From the NCBI RefSeq assembly GCF_002251735.1, contig NZ_NOXS01000033.1, positions 399,846-463,845 on the forward strand: a stretch of 64,000 nt of DNA, in the 5' to 3' direction. The notes beneath the pieces were generated by a model. It had not been told where the DNA came from and made no database searches. It worked only from the letters and a program-made list of their open reading frames with translations. The position numbers and the translations under genes are program-made. Every line of letters begins with the position of its first letter. Position 1 is the stretch's first letter. Source of the stretch: Elstera cyanobacteriorum. GTDB lineage: Bacteria; Pseudomonadota; Alphaproteobacteria; Elsterales; Elsteraceae. This document shows positions 6,634 to 14,111 of the stretch, piece after piece.

Positions 6634-7839
6634 ATGCTTACTCCCTTAACGGCGGCAGAACTCGCCGATCTCGTGCGCGGGGCGGCGGCCTCGGGCGATG
6701 CGCTGGCGCTGCATTCCGGCAATAGTCTGGCGGGCCTGGGGCCGTTACCGACCAGCAACCGGGTGCATCACTCGCTTTCCCTTGCGGGGTTCGACACGAT
6801 CATCGCCTATGAGCCGGAAGAACTGGTGCTGACGGTCGGGCCGGGCATTCCGCTCGCCGAAGTTAAAACCTTGCTGGCTGGGCGCGGCCAGCATCTGGCT
6901 TTCGAACCGCCCGACTGGGGGCCGCTTTACGGCCAGCCCGCCGGGATCGGTACGCTCGGCGGCGTCATCGGGGCGGCCCTAGCGGGATCGCGGCGGGTCA
7001 GCGCGGGCAGCGCGCGCGACCATATGCTCGGCTTTCAGGCGGTCAATGGACGCGGCGAGATTTTCAAAGCGGGCGGGCGCGTGGTGAAGAATGTCACCGG
7101 CTATGATCTGCCGAAACTCGTCACCGGCGCGTTCGGCACCTTGGTCGCTTTGACCGAAGTGACGGTGAAAGTCGTGCCCGCGCCGGAAACGGTGGAAACC
7201 CTGATGCTGCCGGGCCTTCCCCCCAAGCGCGCGACAGAAATCATGTCGCAGGCGCTCGGCAGCGCGCACGAGGTGGGGGCGGCGGCCTATCTGCCCGCCA
7301 GCGTGGCCCGCGATCTTATCCCCGGCACGTCGGACAGTGCAACCCTGATCCGGCTGGAAGGTTTCGCCCCCTCCGTTGCGGCGCGCGCGACCGCTTTGAC
7401 CAGCGAGTTGGGCGGCGCGGTTGACCGGCTGGGCGCGGCACTGTCCCGCCCGCTCTGGCAAGGCCTCAGCGATGCCACGCCGTTGGTCGGGCTGCACGAA
7501 GATTGCCTCTGGCGCATCTCGGTCGCGCCGACCGAGGGCGCGGCGCTGCTCGACGCTGTGCAGGCGGCGCGGCCGCTGGCGACCGGTTGGCTCGATTGGG
7601 GCGGCGGCTTGGTCTGGCTCGGTCTGCCGCCGCATCCCGGCGAAGCGGATGGCGGGGCGGCTTTCCTGCGCGGGCTGATCCGCGATGGTCACGCCACGTT
7701 GGTGCGCGCGCCCGACCGGATTCGGTCCAGCGTACCGGTCTTCCAGCCGATGTCCCCAGCCTTGGCGGCTTTGGCGCAGCGGTTGAAGGCCGCCTTCGAC
7801 CCCGCCGCCGTTTTCAACCCTGGCCGTCTGGGAGTGTAA
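6634..7839 (+). CDS. glcE: glycolate oxidase, second FAD-binding subunit GlcE
   Basis: A 401-residue subunit with only the FAD_binding_4 fold, needed for glycolate oxidase activity. Recognisable segments are ELVLTVGPGIPLAEVKTLL (about residues 65-83), GTLGGVIGAALAGSRR (about 105-120), and GGRVVKNVTGYDLPKLVTGAFGTL, which is diagnostic for GlcE. The C terminus ends KAAFDPAAVFNPGRLGV, parallel to the end of GlcD and fitting an origin by duplication. It lies nine bases after glcD and four before glcF, so the three are almost certainly co-transcribed. Confidence 0.92.
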   Translation: MLTPLTAAELADLVRGAAASGDALALHSGNSLAGLGPLPTSNRVHHSLSLAGFDTIIAYEPEELVLTVGPGIPLAEVKTLLAGRGQHLAFEPPDWGPLYGQPAGIGTLGGVIGAALAGSRRVSAGSARDHMLGFQAVNGRGEIFKAGGRVVKNVTGYDLPKLVTGAFGTLVALTEVTVKVVPAPETVETLMLPGLPPKRATEIMSQALGSAHEVGAAAYLPASVARDLIPGTSDSATLIRLEGFAPSVAARATALTSELGGAVDRLGAALSRPLWQGLSDATPLVGLHEDCLWRISVAPTEGAALLDAVQAARPLATGWLDWGGGLVWLGLPPHPGEADGGAAFLRGLIRDGHATLVRAPDRIRSSVPVFQPMSPALAALAQRLKAAFDPAAVFNPGRLGV

Positions 7840-7843
7840 GGCG

Positions 7844-9154
7844 ATGCAGACCCATTTCAGCCTCACCCAGCTTGCCGATGCGACGGTGCAAGAAGCCGAT
7901 AAGATCCTGCGCACCTGCGTCCACTGCGGTTTCTGCACCGCCACCTGCCCGACCTATCTGTTGCAGGGCGACGAACTCGATAGCCCGCGCGGCCGCATCT
8001 ATCTGATGAAGGATATGCTGGAGAATGCGGCGGAGCGCGGGCCGACCGAGACGCACGTAAAGCATATCGACCGCTGCCTGACCTGCCTGTCGTGCATGAC
8101 CACCTGCCCCTCGGGCGTGCATTACATGCATCTGGTCGATCAGTCGCGCGCCTTCATCGAGCATCACTTCCGCCGCCCCTGGGCCGACCGGCTGGTGCGG
8201 GCGGTGCTGGGCCGGGTGATGCCGAACCCCCGGCTGTTCCGCCTGTCGCTGATCGCGGCGCAACCGGCGAAACTGCTGCTGCCGCTGCTGCGCCCCGTCG
8301 CCAAGACCGATTTGGTGAAACGGCTGGTGGCTTTGCTGGAAACCGCCCGCCCGCCCGCGTCCCCAACGCCGATTGACCGGCCCGGCCTGCACGCGGTTCC
8401 AGTGGGGGTGCCGGTGGTGAAGCGCGTCGCGCTGATGAGCGGCTGTGTGCAAAATACCCTGCGCCCGGATATCAACGAAGCCACCGTGCGGCTGCTGACC
8501 CGCCTGGGGGTGGAAATCATGGTGCCGCCGGCGGGCTGCTGCGGCGCGCTCAATCATCACCTTGGCCAAGAAGCGGCGGCGCTCGCCAAAGTGCGCGCCA
8601 ATGTCGCCGCATGGGAAAAGCTGCTGGATCAGGGCTGCGAGGCGATCCTCATCACCGCGTCGGGCTGCGGCACGACGGTGAAGGATTATGGCCATATGCT
8701 GAAGGACGATCCCGCCTGGGCCGGGCGGGCGGCGCGGGTCGCGGCGGCGGCGAAAGACGTGTCGGAAGTGCTGGAAACCCTGACCTTCCCTGCGCCCGAT
8801 ACGCCGCAGCCCCTCCGTATCGCCTATCATTCTGCCTGTTCGATGCAGCACGGTCAGCGCCTGAAAACCGGGCCGAAGGCGCTGCTGGAAGGCGCGGGCT
8901 TTACCGTGCTGGACGTGCCGGAAGGGCATATCTGCTGTGGGTCGGCGGGCACCTATAGCCTGTTGCAGCCGGATCTGTCGCAGCAGCTTAAAGCCCGCAA
9001 GCTCGGCAATATCGCCCTTACGCAGCCGCAGGCGGTGGCGACGGGCAATATCGGCTGCATGACCCAGTTGCAAGCTGGGCTGCCGGTGCCGATCCTTCAT
9101 ACGGTCGAACTGCTCGACTGGGCCTATGGCGGGCCGAAACCGGCGGGCCTATGA
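7844..9154 (+). CDS. glcF: glycolate oxidase, iron-sulfur subunit GlcF
   Basis: A 436-residue electron-transfer subunit carrying two [4Fe-4S] clusters to the quinone pool. The first motif is Cys25-X2-Cys28-X2-Cys31-X3-Cys35 (CVHCGFCTATCP); the second is Cys78, Cys81, Cys84 and Cys88 (CLTCLSCMTTCP). Two CCG domains follow, with AGCCGALNHHLG and ICCGSAGTYSLLQP. Length and order agree with E. coli GlcF. The stop overlaps the stop of the convergent EamA gene by six bases, with no terminator hairpin between, so transcripts from both sides may run into each other. Confidence 0.93.
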   Translation: MQTHFSLTQLADATVQEADKILRTCVHCGFCTATCPTYLLQGDELDSPRGRIYLMKDMLENAAERGPTETHVKHIDRCLTCLSCMTTCPSGVHYMHLVDQSRAFIEHHFRRPWADRLVRAVLGRVMPNPRLFRLSLIAAQPAKLLLPLLRPVAKTDLVKRLVALLETARPPASPTPIDRPGLHAVPVGVPVVKRVALMSGCVQNTLRPDINEATVRLLTRLGVEIMVPPAGCCGALNHHLGQEAAALAKVRANVAAWEKLLDQGCEAILITASGCGTTVKDYGHMLKDDPAWAGRAARVAAAAKDVSEVLETLTFPAPDTPQPLRIAYHSACSMQHGQRLKTGPKALLEGAGFTVLDVPEGHICCGSAGTYSLLQPDLSQQLKARKLGNIALTQPQAVATGNIGCMTQLQAGLPVPILHTVELLDWAYGGPKPAGL

Positions 9155-10054
9155 CGGGCGGGTGCGGCGGCGTTCACCATAGGCGACCAGTGCTGCCGCA
9201 CCAACGATCACCCCGGCGCCGATCAGGCTCAACGGGACCGGCAGCAGGTTGAAGACCAGTAGGTCAAACAGCATCGCCCAGAGCATTGCCGTATATTCAA
9301 ACGGCGCCAGCATCGACACGGGGGCGCGGGCCACGGCTTCGGCCATCGCGATATGGGCGCATCCCCCGGTCACCCCAGCGCCGATCAGCCACAGCAAGGT
9401 TTGGCCACTGGCAGGGGACCAGCCGAAGGGGGCGGTCGCCAGCCCGACCGAGCCGCAGACCAAGGCAAAGTAGAAGGCGATGGTGCCGGTCGCCTCCGTC
9501 GCGGTCAGGCGTTTGATCTCGACCTTGGCGGCGGCGGTGGTCACGGCAACGGTGACCCCGGCGGCGACGCCGATCAAGGTGCCGAGATCAAGCTGCGGAC
9601 CGTCGAAGGCCGGCCAGAGGATGAGCCCGACACCGAGAAATCCGAGGACGGCGGCCCCTGTTACGGCGGGCGAGGGGCGCTCCCGCAGAAAAATCGCGGC
9701 AATCGGAATCGTCACCAACGGCGCAAGGAAGCTAAGGGCGGTAGCGAGCGCCAGCGGCAGATAGCTGAGCGACAGGAAGGACAGTGCCATCGACGCACAG
9801 CCGAAGCCGCTGCGCTTCACATGACCCCACGGCTGCTTGGTCTTCAAAGCGCGCGGAAACTGGCCTCGCCACAGCAGATACAGAAGGATCGGCACTAGGG
9901 CGACCGAACTGCGCCAGAACATGATCTGGCCAACCGGCGCGTCGAAGGACGCAAGGCGGACGCAGAGCGACATGACGACGAAAAGCCCCGTCGCCGCGAC
10001 CCGTAAACCGATGCCTTGCAGTAGCCTGCGCGATGCCCCGACGCTCGGCACCAT
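9149..10054 (-). CDS. EamA/DMT-family inner-membrane transporter
   Basis: A 301-residue protein with about ten hydrophobic segments in two EamA halves, split near FLRERPSPAVTGAAVLGFLGVGL, the typical end of the first repeat. The N-terminal half begins LRVAATGLFVVMSLCVRLA. The family exports metabolites or drugs; substrate cannot be predicted. The nearest neighbour on the same strand ends 83 bases upstream (SafE gene), so it could be read through from the sulfur operon but may also have its own promoter. Confidence 0.85.
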   Translation of the reverse strand: MVPSVGASRRLLQGIGLRVAATGLFVVMSLCVRLASFDAPVGQIMFWRSSVALVPILLYLLWRGQFPRALKTKQPWGHVKRSGFGCASMALSFLSLSYLPLALATALSFLAPLVTIPIAAIFLRERPSPAVTGAAVLGFLGVGLILWPAFDGPQLDLGTLIGVAAGVTVAVTTAAAKVEIKRLTATEATGTIAFYFALVCGSVGLATAPFGWSPASGQTLLWLIGAGVTGGCAHIAMAEAVARAPVSMLAPFEYTAMLWAMLFDLLVFNLLPVPLSLIGAGVIVGAAALVAYGERRRTRPS

Positions 10055-10136
10055 TCTTTCGTCCCCTCATATCCATCGGTCAGGCCGACAGGATGCCCCG
10101 GCGGGGACGGGAAGGCGAGGGGCGTGTCTGGAATAT

Positions 10137-10898
10137 CTATGTATTACGCCAGAGCAGATAGACCCCGACCCCAGCGACCAGGGTTGCGAACAATCGGTTC
10201 AAGGTCGCGCGCTGCGCGGCCAGCCGCTGGGCCAATCGGCTGCCGATGTAACCGCCGATGATCCCGCCGCCGATAAACTCTAGGGCAATCGGCCAATCGA
10301 CAAGACCGGACAGGGCGTAATTGACCGAGGTGGTCAGGCCGAATAGCCCGACCGATAGCAGGGAGGAGCCGATGGCGTTCAGCATCGCCATGCCGCTGCC
10401 CAGAATGAGCCCAGGAACGATGAGAAATCCGCCGCCGATGCCGAAAAATCCCGACAGGCCACCGACTGTCAGGCCCACCGCGATCAGCTTCGGGGCATTG
10501 CGGCGGTCGAGGTGAACATTTTCCCCCGCCCCCTCCGCGCGGGGGCGCAGCATAGCGGCGGCGACGATCAGCATGACGAGGCCGAAGAGGGTGAGCAACC
10601 GCTGCCCGTCCATCAGTTTCCCAAGGCTCGATCCCAGCGCCGCGCCAATGATCCCGGAAAGGCCGAAGACGGTCGCGCAGGGCCATTTCACCGTCCCGCG
10701 CCGCGCGTGCTGGGCCAGATTGGCGAAGGCGTTCACGGCCACGGCCAGGGCGCTGGTGCCGATGGCCTTATGGGGATCGGTCATCCCGACGACATAGAGC
10801 AGCAGCGGCACCGCCAGCACCGACCCGCCGCCGCCGATCAACCCCAGGGTGAAGCCAACGAACCCGCCGGACAGCAGAGCCAAACCATCGCTGATCAT
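10137..10898 (-). CDS. TauE/SafE-family sulfite/sulfur-anion exporter
   Basis: A 253-residue membrane protein with about eight transmembrane segments in two repeats; GFTLGLIGGGGSVLAVPLLLYVVG (first) and GLSGFFGIGGGFLIVPGLIL (second) are the family signature. The family exports sulfite or organosulfur anions. It is last in the BigR-type operon, and its ATG overlaps the TGA of the persulfide dioxygenase gene (ATGA). It would remove the sulfite formed by that enzyme (inference). Confidence 0.88.
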   Translation of the reverse strand: MISDGLALLSGGFVGFTLGLIGGGGSVLAVPLLLYVVGMTDPHKAIGTSALAVAVNAFANLAQHARRGTVKWPCATVFGLSGIIGAALGSSLGKLMDGQRLLTLFGLVMLIVAAAMLRPRAEGAGENVHLDRRNAPKLIAVGLTVGGLSGFFGIGGGFLIVPGLILGSGMAMLNAIGSSLLSVGLFGLTTSVNYALSGLVDWPIALEFIGGGIIGGYIGSRLAQRLAAQRATLNRLFATLVAGVGVYLLWRNT

Positions 10899-11770
10899 AG
10901 CGCGTTCAAGGGGATTCTAAGATAGGCGGTGCCATTGTCTTCGGCGGGCGGCAGGTGGCCCGCGCGCATATTCACTTGCAGCGCGGGCAGGATCAGGCGC
11001 GGCATGCCTAACGTCCGGTCGCGCGCTTCGCGAAGGGCAACAAATGCGTCCTCGGTCATCCCATCGTGTACATGGATATTCTCGGCCCGTTCGGCGGCGA
11101 CGGTGGTTTCCCAGCGGATGTCCCGCCCATTGGGGCCGTAATCATGGCACATGAACAGCCGGGTTTCCGGCGGCAGCGCCAGAATGCGCCGCATGGAGCG
11201 GTAGAGGGTGCGCGCGTCGCCGCCGGGAAAATCGGCGCGGGCGGAGCCGCCATCCGGCATGAAGATCGTATCGCCCACGAAAGCCGCATCGCCAATCACA
11301 TGGGTCATGCAGGCGGGCGTATGGCCGGGGGTGTGCAGGGCGGTTCCGGTTAAACCACCGATCCGATAGGTCTCGCCATCGCGGAACAGGTGATCGAACT
11401 GGCTACCGTCGCGGTGAAACTGTGCCGTTTCGTTGAAGATCGTGCCGAAGGTCGTCTGGACGGTGCGGATATGCTCGCCAATCCCAATCTTGCCGCCCAG
11501 CTTTTGCTGAAGATAGGGGGCCGCCGACAGGTGATCGGCGTGGACATGGGTTTCGATCAACCAGTCCAGCGTCAGCCCCTGGTGGCGGACGAAGGCGATG
11601 ATCGCATCGGCGGCACTGGTGCCGGTCCGCCCGGCGGGATAGTCGAAATCCAGCACCGAATCGATGATTGCGCAGGCCTTGGTCGCGGGGTCGGCGACCA
11701 CATAGCTGATGGTATTCGTCGGAGCATCGAAAAAGCCGGTCACATCCGGCGCGGCAAGCGCAGCGGTCAT
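10895..11770 (-). CDS. MBL-fold persulfide dioxygenase-like enzyme (ETHE1/Blh type)
   Basis: Metallo-beta-lactamase-fold non-heme iron enzyme, 291 residues, expected to oxidise glutathione persulfide to sulfite. The metal motif is His75-X-His77-X-Asp79-His80 (ETHVHADHLSA), followed by His150 in TPGHTPACM, Asp167 in GDTIF and His209 in MCHDYGP. The segment ARADFPGGDARTLYRSM matches the substrate loop of ETHE1-like proteins. There is no fused rhodanese domain. Start ATG 11770 has GGAGAG five bases upstream. Its position in a BigR-controlled operon matches Blh of Xylella and Agrobacterium. Confidence 0.88.
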   Translation of the reverse strand: MTAALAAPDVTGFFDAPTNTISYVVADPATKACAIIDSVLDFDYPAGRTGTSAADAIIAFVRHQGLTLDWLIETHVHADHLSAAPYLQQKLGGKIGIGEHIRTVQTTFGTIFNETAQFHRDGSQFDHLFRDGETYRIGGLTGTALHTPGHTPACMTHVIGDAAFVGDTIFMPDGGSARADFPGGDARTLYRSMRRILALPPETRLFMCHDYGPNGRDIRWETTVAAERAENIHVHDGMTEDAFVALREARDRTLGMPRLILPALQVNMRAGHLPPAEDNGTAYLRIPLNAL

Positions 11771-11794
11771 CGAACTCTCCAAAAGCAGAAGGGG

Positions 11795-12214
11795 TTAGCG
11801 GGCCGCTAAGCGCCCGGCGGCCATCCCCGCTAGCATGGCGACGCTGAGCAGGGCGGCCTCGGTCGATCCTGTCCCGAGCGCAACCAGCGCCGGGCCAGGG
11901 CAGAAGCCCGCCAGTCCCCAGCCAATCCCGAAAATCGCCGGGCCGATCAGAAGGCGTCGGTCGATCCGCGTGGCGGTCGGCAGCGCGAAATGGTCGGCCA
12001 GCAGCGGGTGGCGCCAGCGCGGGATGGTCTGAAAGCCGATTAGGCCAATGATCACTGCCCCGCCCAGCACGAAGGCCAAACTGGGATCCCAGCCCCCCGT
12101 CGGAAGGGCCGCGAGATCGAGAAAATTCAGCACCTTGGCCGGATTGCTCATGCCCGAGAGGACGAGACCCAAGCCGAAGATCAGGCCGATGGCGAAATGA
12201 AGCGCAAGCCGCAT
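11795..12214 (-). CDS. YeeE/YedE half-transporter, C-terminal type (DUF6691-like)
   Basis: A 139-residue membrane protein with about four transmembrane segments. LIFGLGLVLSGMSNPAKVLNFLD at the start and GLAGFCPGPALVALG around residues 100-114 (Cys105) are the marks of the second half of YeeE/YedE sulfur-compound transporters (the TsuA thiosulfate-uptake family). With the protein encoded next to it (12216-12644) it would form a two-subunit version of the usually fused transporter. One base separates the two genes. Confidence 0.85.
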   Translation of the reverse strand: MRLALHFAIGLIFGLGLVLSGMSNPAKVLNFLDLAALPTGGWDPSLAFVLGGAVIIGLIGFQTIPRWRHPLLADHFALPTATRIDRRLLIGPAIFGIGWGLAGFCPGPALVALGTGSTEAALLSVAMLAGMAAGRLAAR

Positions 12215-12215
12215 G

Positions 12216-12644
12216 TCACACCCCCATCCAATGCCGAGTGACGAAGACCGTCAGGATCGCTGTTGTCATGAACACGCCAACCGCGACGAAGGAGCGTCTC
12301 GATAGGCGCGACAGACCGCAGACCCCGTGACCGGAGGTGCAACCACTGCCATAGACCGCGCCGAACCCGACCAGGGCACCGGCCACCAGCAGGCGCATCG
12401 GCCCGGCTTCGACCACGGCGGCGGGGCGCGTGCCGGTCAGCAGCCAGATCAACAGCGGCGCGGCGATCAGCCCGAGGATGAAGGCCGCCCGCCCGCTGGT
12501 TTCCCGGTCGGTATAGGGCGGCAACAGCCGGACCGCGATGCCGCTGATCCCGGCGATCCGTCCAAAGACGGCGAGCATTAGCACTGACGCCAGCCCGATT
12601 AAGCCGCCGCCGACCAGGGCGCTCACGGGCGAAAACGCTGTCAT
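12216..12644 (-). CDS. YeeE/YedE half-transporter, N-terminal type
   Basis: A 142-residue membrane protein with four hydrophobic segments. Its core GSGCTSGHGVCGLSRLS (about residues 100-116, Cys102 and Cys109) is the characteristic YeeE motif thought to pass thiosulfate or polysulfide through cysteine contacts. It is the partner of the 139-residue protein downstream. Four bases separate it from the DUF2892 gene upstream, so it belongs to the same operon. Import or export direction is not evident. Confidence 0.85.
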   Translation of the reverse strand: MTAFSPVSALVGGGLIGLASVLMLAVFGRIAGISGIAVRLLPPYTDRETSGRAAFILGLIAAPLLIWLLTGTRPAAVVEAGPMRLLVAGALVGFGAVYGSGCTSGHGVCGLSRLSRRSFVAVGVFMTTAILTVFVTRHWMGV

Positions 12645-12648
12645 AGGC

Positions 12649-12873
12649 TTATCGCCGCGATAGGGGACAGGTACGGATGCCGAACAGCGTGTAGGCCGGG
12701 CAGAAGCGGAAGGCCGCCGTCAGCACCATCACCGCGCCCGCCGCGGTCAGCGCATACTTCCAAACGCCCCAGCCTGCGACTAAATCCTGAAGGCCCGGCA
12801 CGAAAGGAAACAGAATGAGCAAGGCCCCGACCACAAACCGCAGAATCCGGTCGAAACCACCGACATTGGCCAT
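12649..12873 (-). CDS. DUF2892 small inner-membrane protein (YgaP membrane-domain-like)
   Basis: A 74-residue protein with two transmembrane helices (about residues 10-30 and 38-58). It starts MANVGGFDRILRFVVGALL, the DUF2892 signature, and ends with RFCPAYTLFGIRTCPL, a Cys-containing tail common to the family. In YgaP the same domain is fused to a rhodanese, linking it to sulfane sulfur; here the rhodanese is absent. First gene of the sulfur operon, with AGGAGG before the ATG. Confidence 0.85.
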   Translation of the reverse strand: MANVGGFDRILRFVVGALLILFPFVPGLQDLVAGWGVWKYALTAAGAVMVLTAAFRFCPAYTLFGIRTCPLSRR

Positions 12874-12903
12874 AGCATCCTCCTGGGATATAAGGTACGA
12901 TAA

Positions 12904-12933
12904 TTAGTATATTCGCATTTTCTAAAATATCAA
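12904..12933 (-). promoter_or_regulatory. promoter and BigR-type operator of the sulfur operon
   Basis: On the minus strand TTGATA (12933-12928) and TATACT (12911-12906) are spaced by 16 bases. A 22-base palindrome at 12904-12925 has outer arms TTAG and CTAA and partly matching inner bases, and fills the spacer and -10. BigR/SqrR-type repressors bind AT-rich dyads in such positions, so this is the likely operator for the operon and for the divergent regulator gene, whose start lies 25 bases away. Confidence 0.65.
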
Positions 12934-12949
12934 GCGCGAAAGACCGACG

Positions 12950-13276
12950 ATGACCCACCCAATGGCGGTACTGCCCCTGGCGGATATGGAAGCGAAAGCG
13001 GAAGAAGCTAGCCGCGTGCTCACGGCAATGGCAAACCCCAAGCGGCTGCTGACACTATGCCATTTGCTGGAGGGGGAGAAATCGGTCGGCGCTTTGGCGG
13101 AGGCTGTGGAGTTGGCGCAGGCCGCCCTATCCCAGCATCTCGGCAAGATGCGCGCCCTCGGCTTGGTCGAAACCCGCCGCGATGGCCAGACGATCTATTA
13201 CCGCTTGGCTAGCGCTGAAGTCCGGGCGATCTTGGAGACGCTTTATCGGCTTTATTGCGCCCCCGACTGCGCGTGA
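12950..13276 (+). CDS. bigR: ArsR-family sulfide/polysulfide-responsive repressor (BigR/SqrR-like)
   Basis: A 108-residue ArsR-type winged-helix repressor. The recognition region is AQAALSQHLGKMRALGLVETRRDGQTIYYRL. Cys37 (LTLCHLL) and Cys103 (YRLYCAP) are 66 residues apart, the same spacing as the reactive pair Cys42/Cys108 of BigR and Cys41/Cys107 of SqrR, which are known to link when persulfides are present. A third cysteine, Cys107, is near the C terminus. No metal site of the ArsR ELCVCDL type is seen. Divergent from the sulfur operon and adjacent to the palindrome it should bind. Confidence 0.88.
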   Translation: MTHPMAVLPLADMEAKAEEASRVLTAMANPKRLLTLCHLLEGEKSVGALAEAVELAQAALSQHLGKMRALGLVETRRDGQTIYYRLASAEVRAILETLYRLYCAPDCA

Positions 13277-13296
13277 ACGGGCAGGCCAGAAAGCAG

Positions 13297-13322
13297 AAAA
13301 CCCCGCAGTGATGCGGGGTTTC
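13297..13322 (+). terminator. intrinsic terminator after the BigR-like gene
   Basis: AAACCCCGCA and TGCGGGGTTT form a ten-base stem with loop GTGA. It stands between this gene and the convergent tRNA-Leu gene and may serve both strands. Confidence 0.75.
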
Positions 13323-13329
13323 TGAAATT

Positions 13330-13414
13330 TGGTGCCCAGAAGAAGACTCGAACTTCCACGCCTTGCGGCACAGGTACCTGAAACCTGCGCGTCTACCAAT
13401 TCCGCCATCTGGGC
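13330..13414 (-). tRNA. tRNA-Leu (anticodon CAG)
   Basis: Reverse strand folds as a class II tRNA of 85 bases including an encoded CCA. The acceptor stem GCCCAGA pairs with TCTGGGC, and the D arm holds GGTAGACGC. The anticodon stem CAGGT/ACCTG encloses the loop TTCAGGT, giving anticodon CAG for CUG leucine codons. The long variable arm TGCCGCAAGGCGT is typical of tRNA-Leu, and the T loop is GTTCGAGTC. CUG is the dominant leucine codon in this GC-rich window. Confidence 0.96.
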
Positions 13415-13432
13415 AACGTCTTGGTGAAGGGG

Positions 13433-13461
13433 TTTCTAAAGAACCGGCGCCGCGCTGTCAA
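13433..13461 (-). promoter_or_regulatory. promoter of tRNA-Leu
   Basis: On the minus strand TTGACA (13461-13456) and TAGAAA (13438-13433) are separated by 17 bases, placing transcription start near 13426, about twelve bases before the mature tRNA 5' end. Confidence 0.7.
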
Positions 13462-13496
13462 CTCACTGTCACAGATAAAATTGTCAGGCTTACCGA

Positions 13497-14111
13497 CTAA
13501 CCGACCTGCGTTAGGGCAACGCCGCGCGCCGATAGGCGCGCCCAAGCAGCTTCCAGCGACCCGTTAAGGTCGATGGCACGGCAGGCATCTTGAAACACGC
13601 GGACGCGGAAGCCTTGGCGGGCGGCATCCTCGGCGCTCCACGCAACGCAGAAATCGGTGGCAAGGCCGACGCAATCGACGTGGCGCACATCGCGGTCGCG
13701 CAGATAGGCGCCAAGACCGGTGACCGACCCATCGGCCTCGGCAAAGGCGGAATAGCTATCGACGGCGGCGCGGAAGCCCTTGCGAATGATCAGCGCGGCA
13801 TGGGGGACCGAGAGGTCCGGGTGAAAATCTGCGCCGGGCGATCCTTGCACGCAATGGTCCGGCCACAGGGTTTGCAGGCCGTAGGGGAAATCCATTTCCT
13901 CGAACGGCTGGCGGCCCGGATGCTGGCTGGCGAAGGATTGATGGTTCGCCGGGTGCCAATCCTGGGTCAGCACCACCAGATCGTAATTTTGCGCCAAGCG
14001 GTTGATCGGGCGGACAACCTCCTCCCCCCTCGGCACGGCCAGCGCCCCGCCTTCGCAGAAATCGCGCTGCACATCGGTGACGATCAGTACCCGGCCGGAA
14101 TTTTCGCGCAT
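13497..14111 (-). CDS. pncA: nicotinamidase
   Basis: Isochorismatase-fold amidase of 204 residues converting nicotinamide to nicotinate for NAD salvage. The catalytic triad is visible as Asp13 (VTDVQRDF), Lys111 (IIRKGFR) and Cys155 (GLATDFCV). The metal site is Asp51, His53 (DWHPANH) and His86 (WPDHCVQG), with the same spacing as E. coli PncA. The gene starts inside the dapB stop (TAATG), so the two form a coupled pair, with dapB first. Confidence 0.93.
   Translation of the reverse strand: MRENSGRVLIVTDVQRDFCEGGALAVPRGEEVVRPINRLAQNYDLVVLTQDWHPANHQSFASQHPGRQPFEEMDFPYGLQTLWPDHCVQGSPGADFHPDLSVPHAALIIRKGFRAAVDSYSAFAEADGSVTGLGAYLRDRDVRHVDCVGLATDFCVAWSAEDAARQGFRVRVFQDACRAIDLNGSLEAAWARLSARGVALTQVG

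Noticed and set aside
7814-9100. Open frame of 428 codons opposite glcF
   Set aside because: glcF keeps all cluster cysteines and CCG motifs. The antisense translation has no fold signature.
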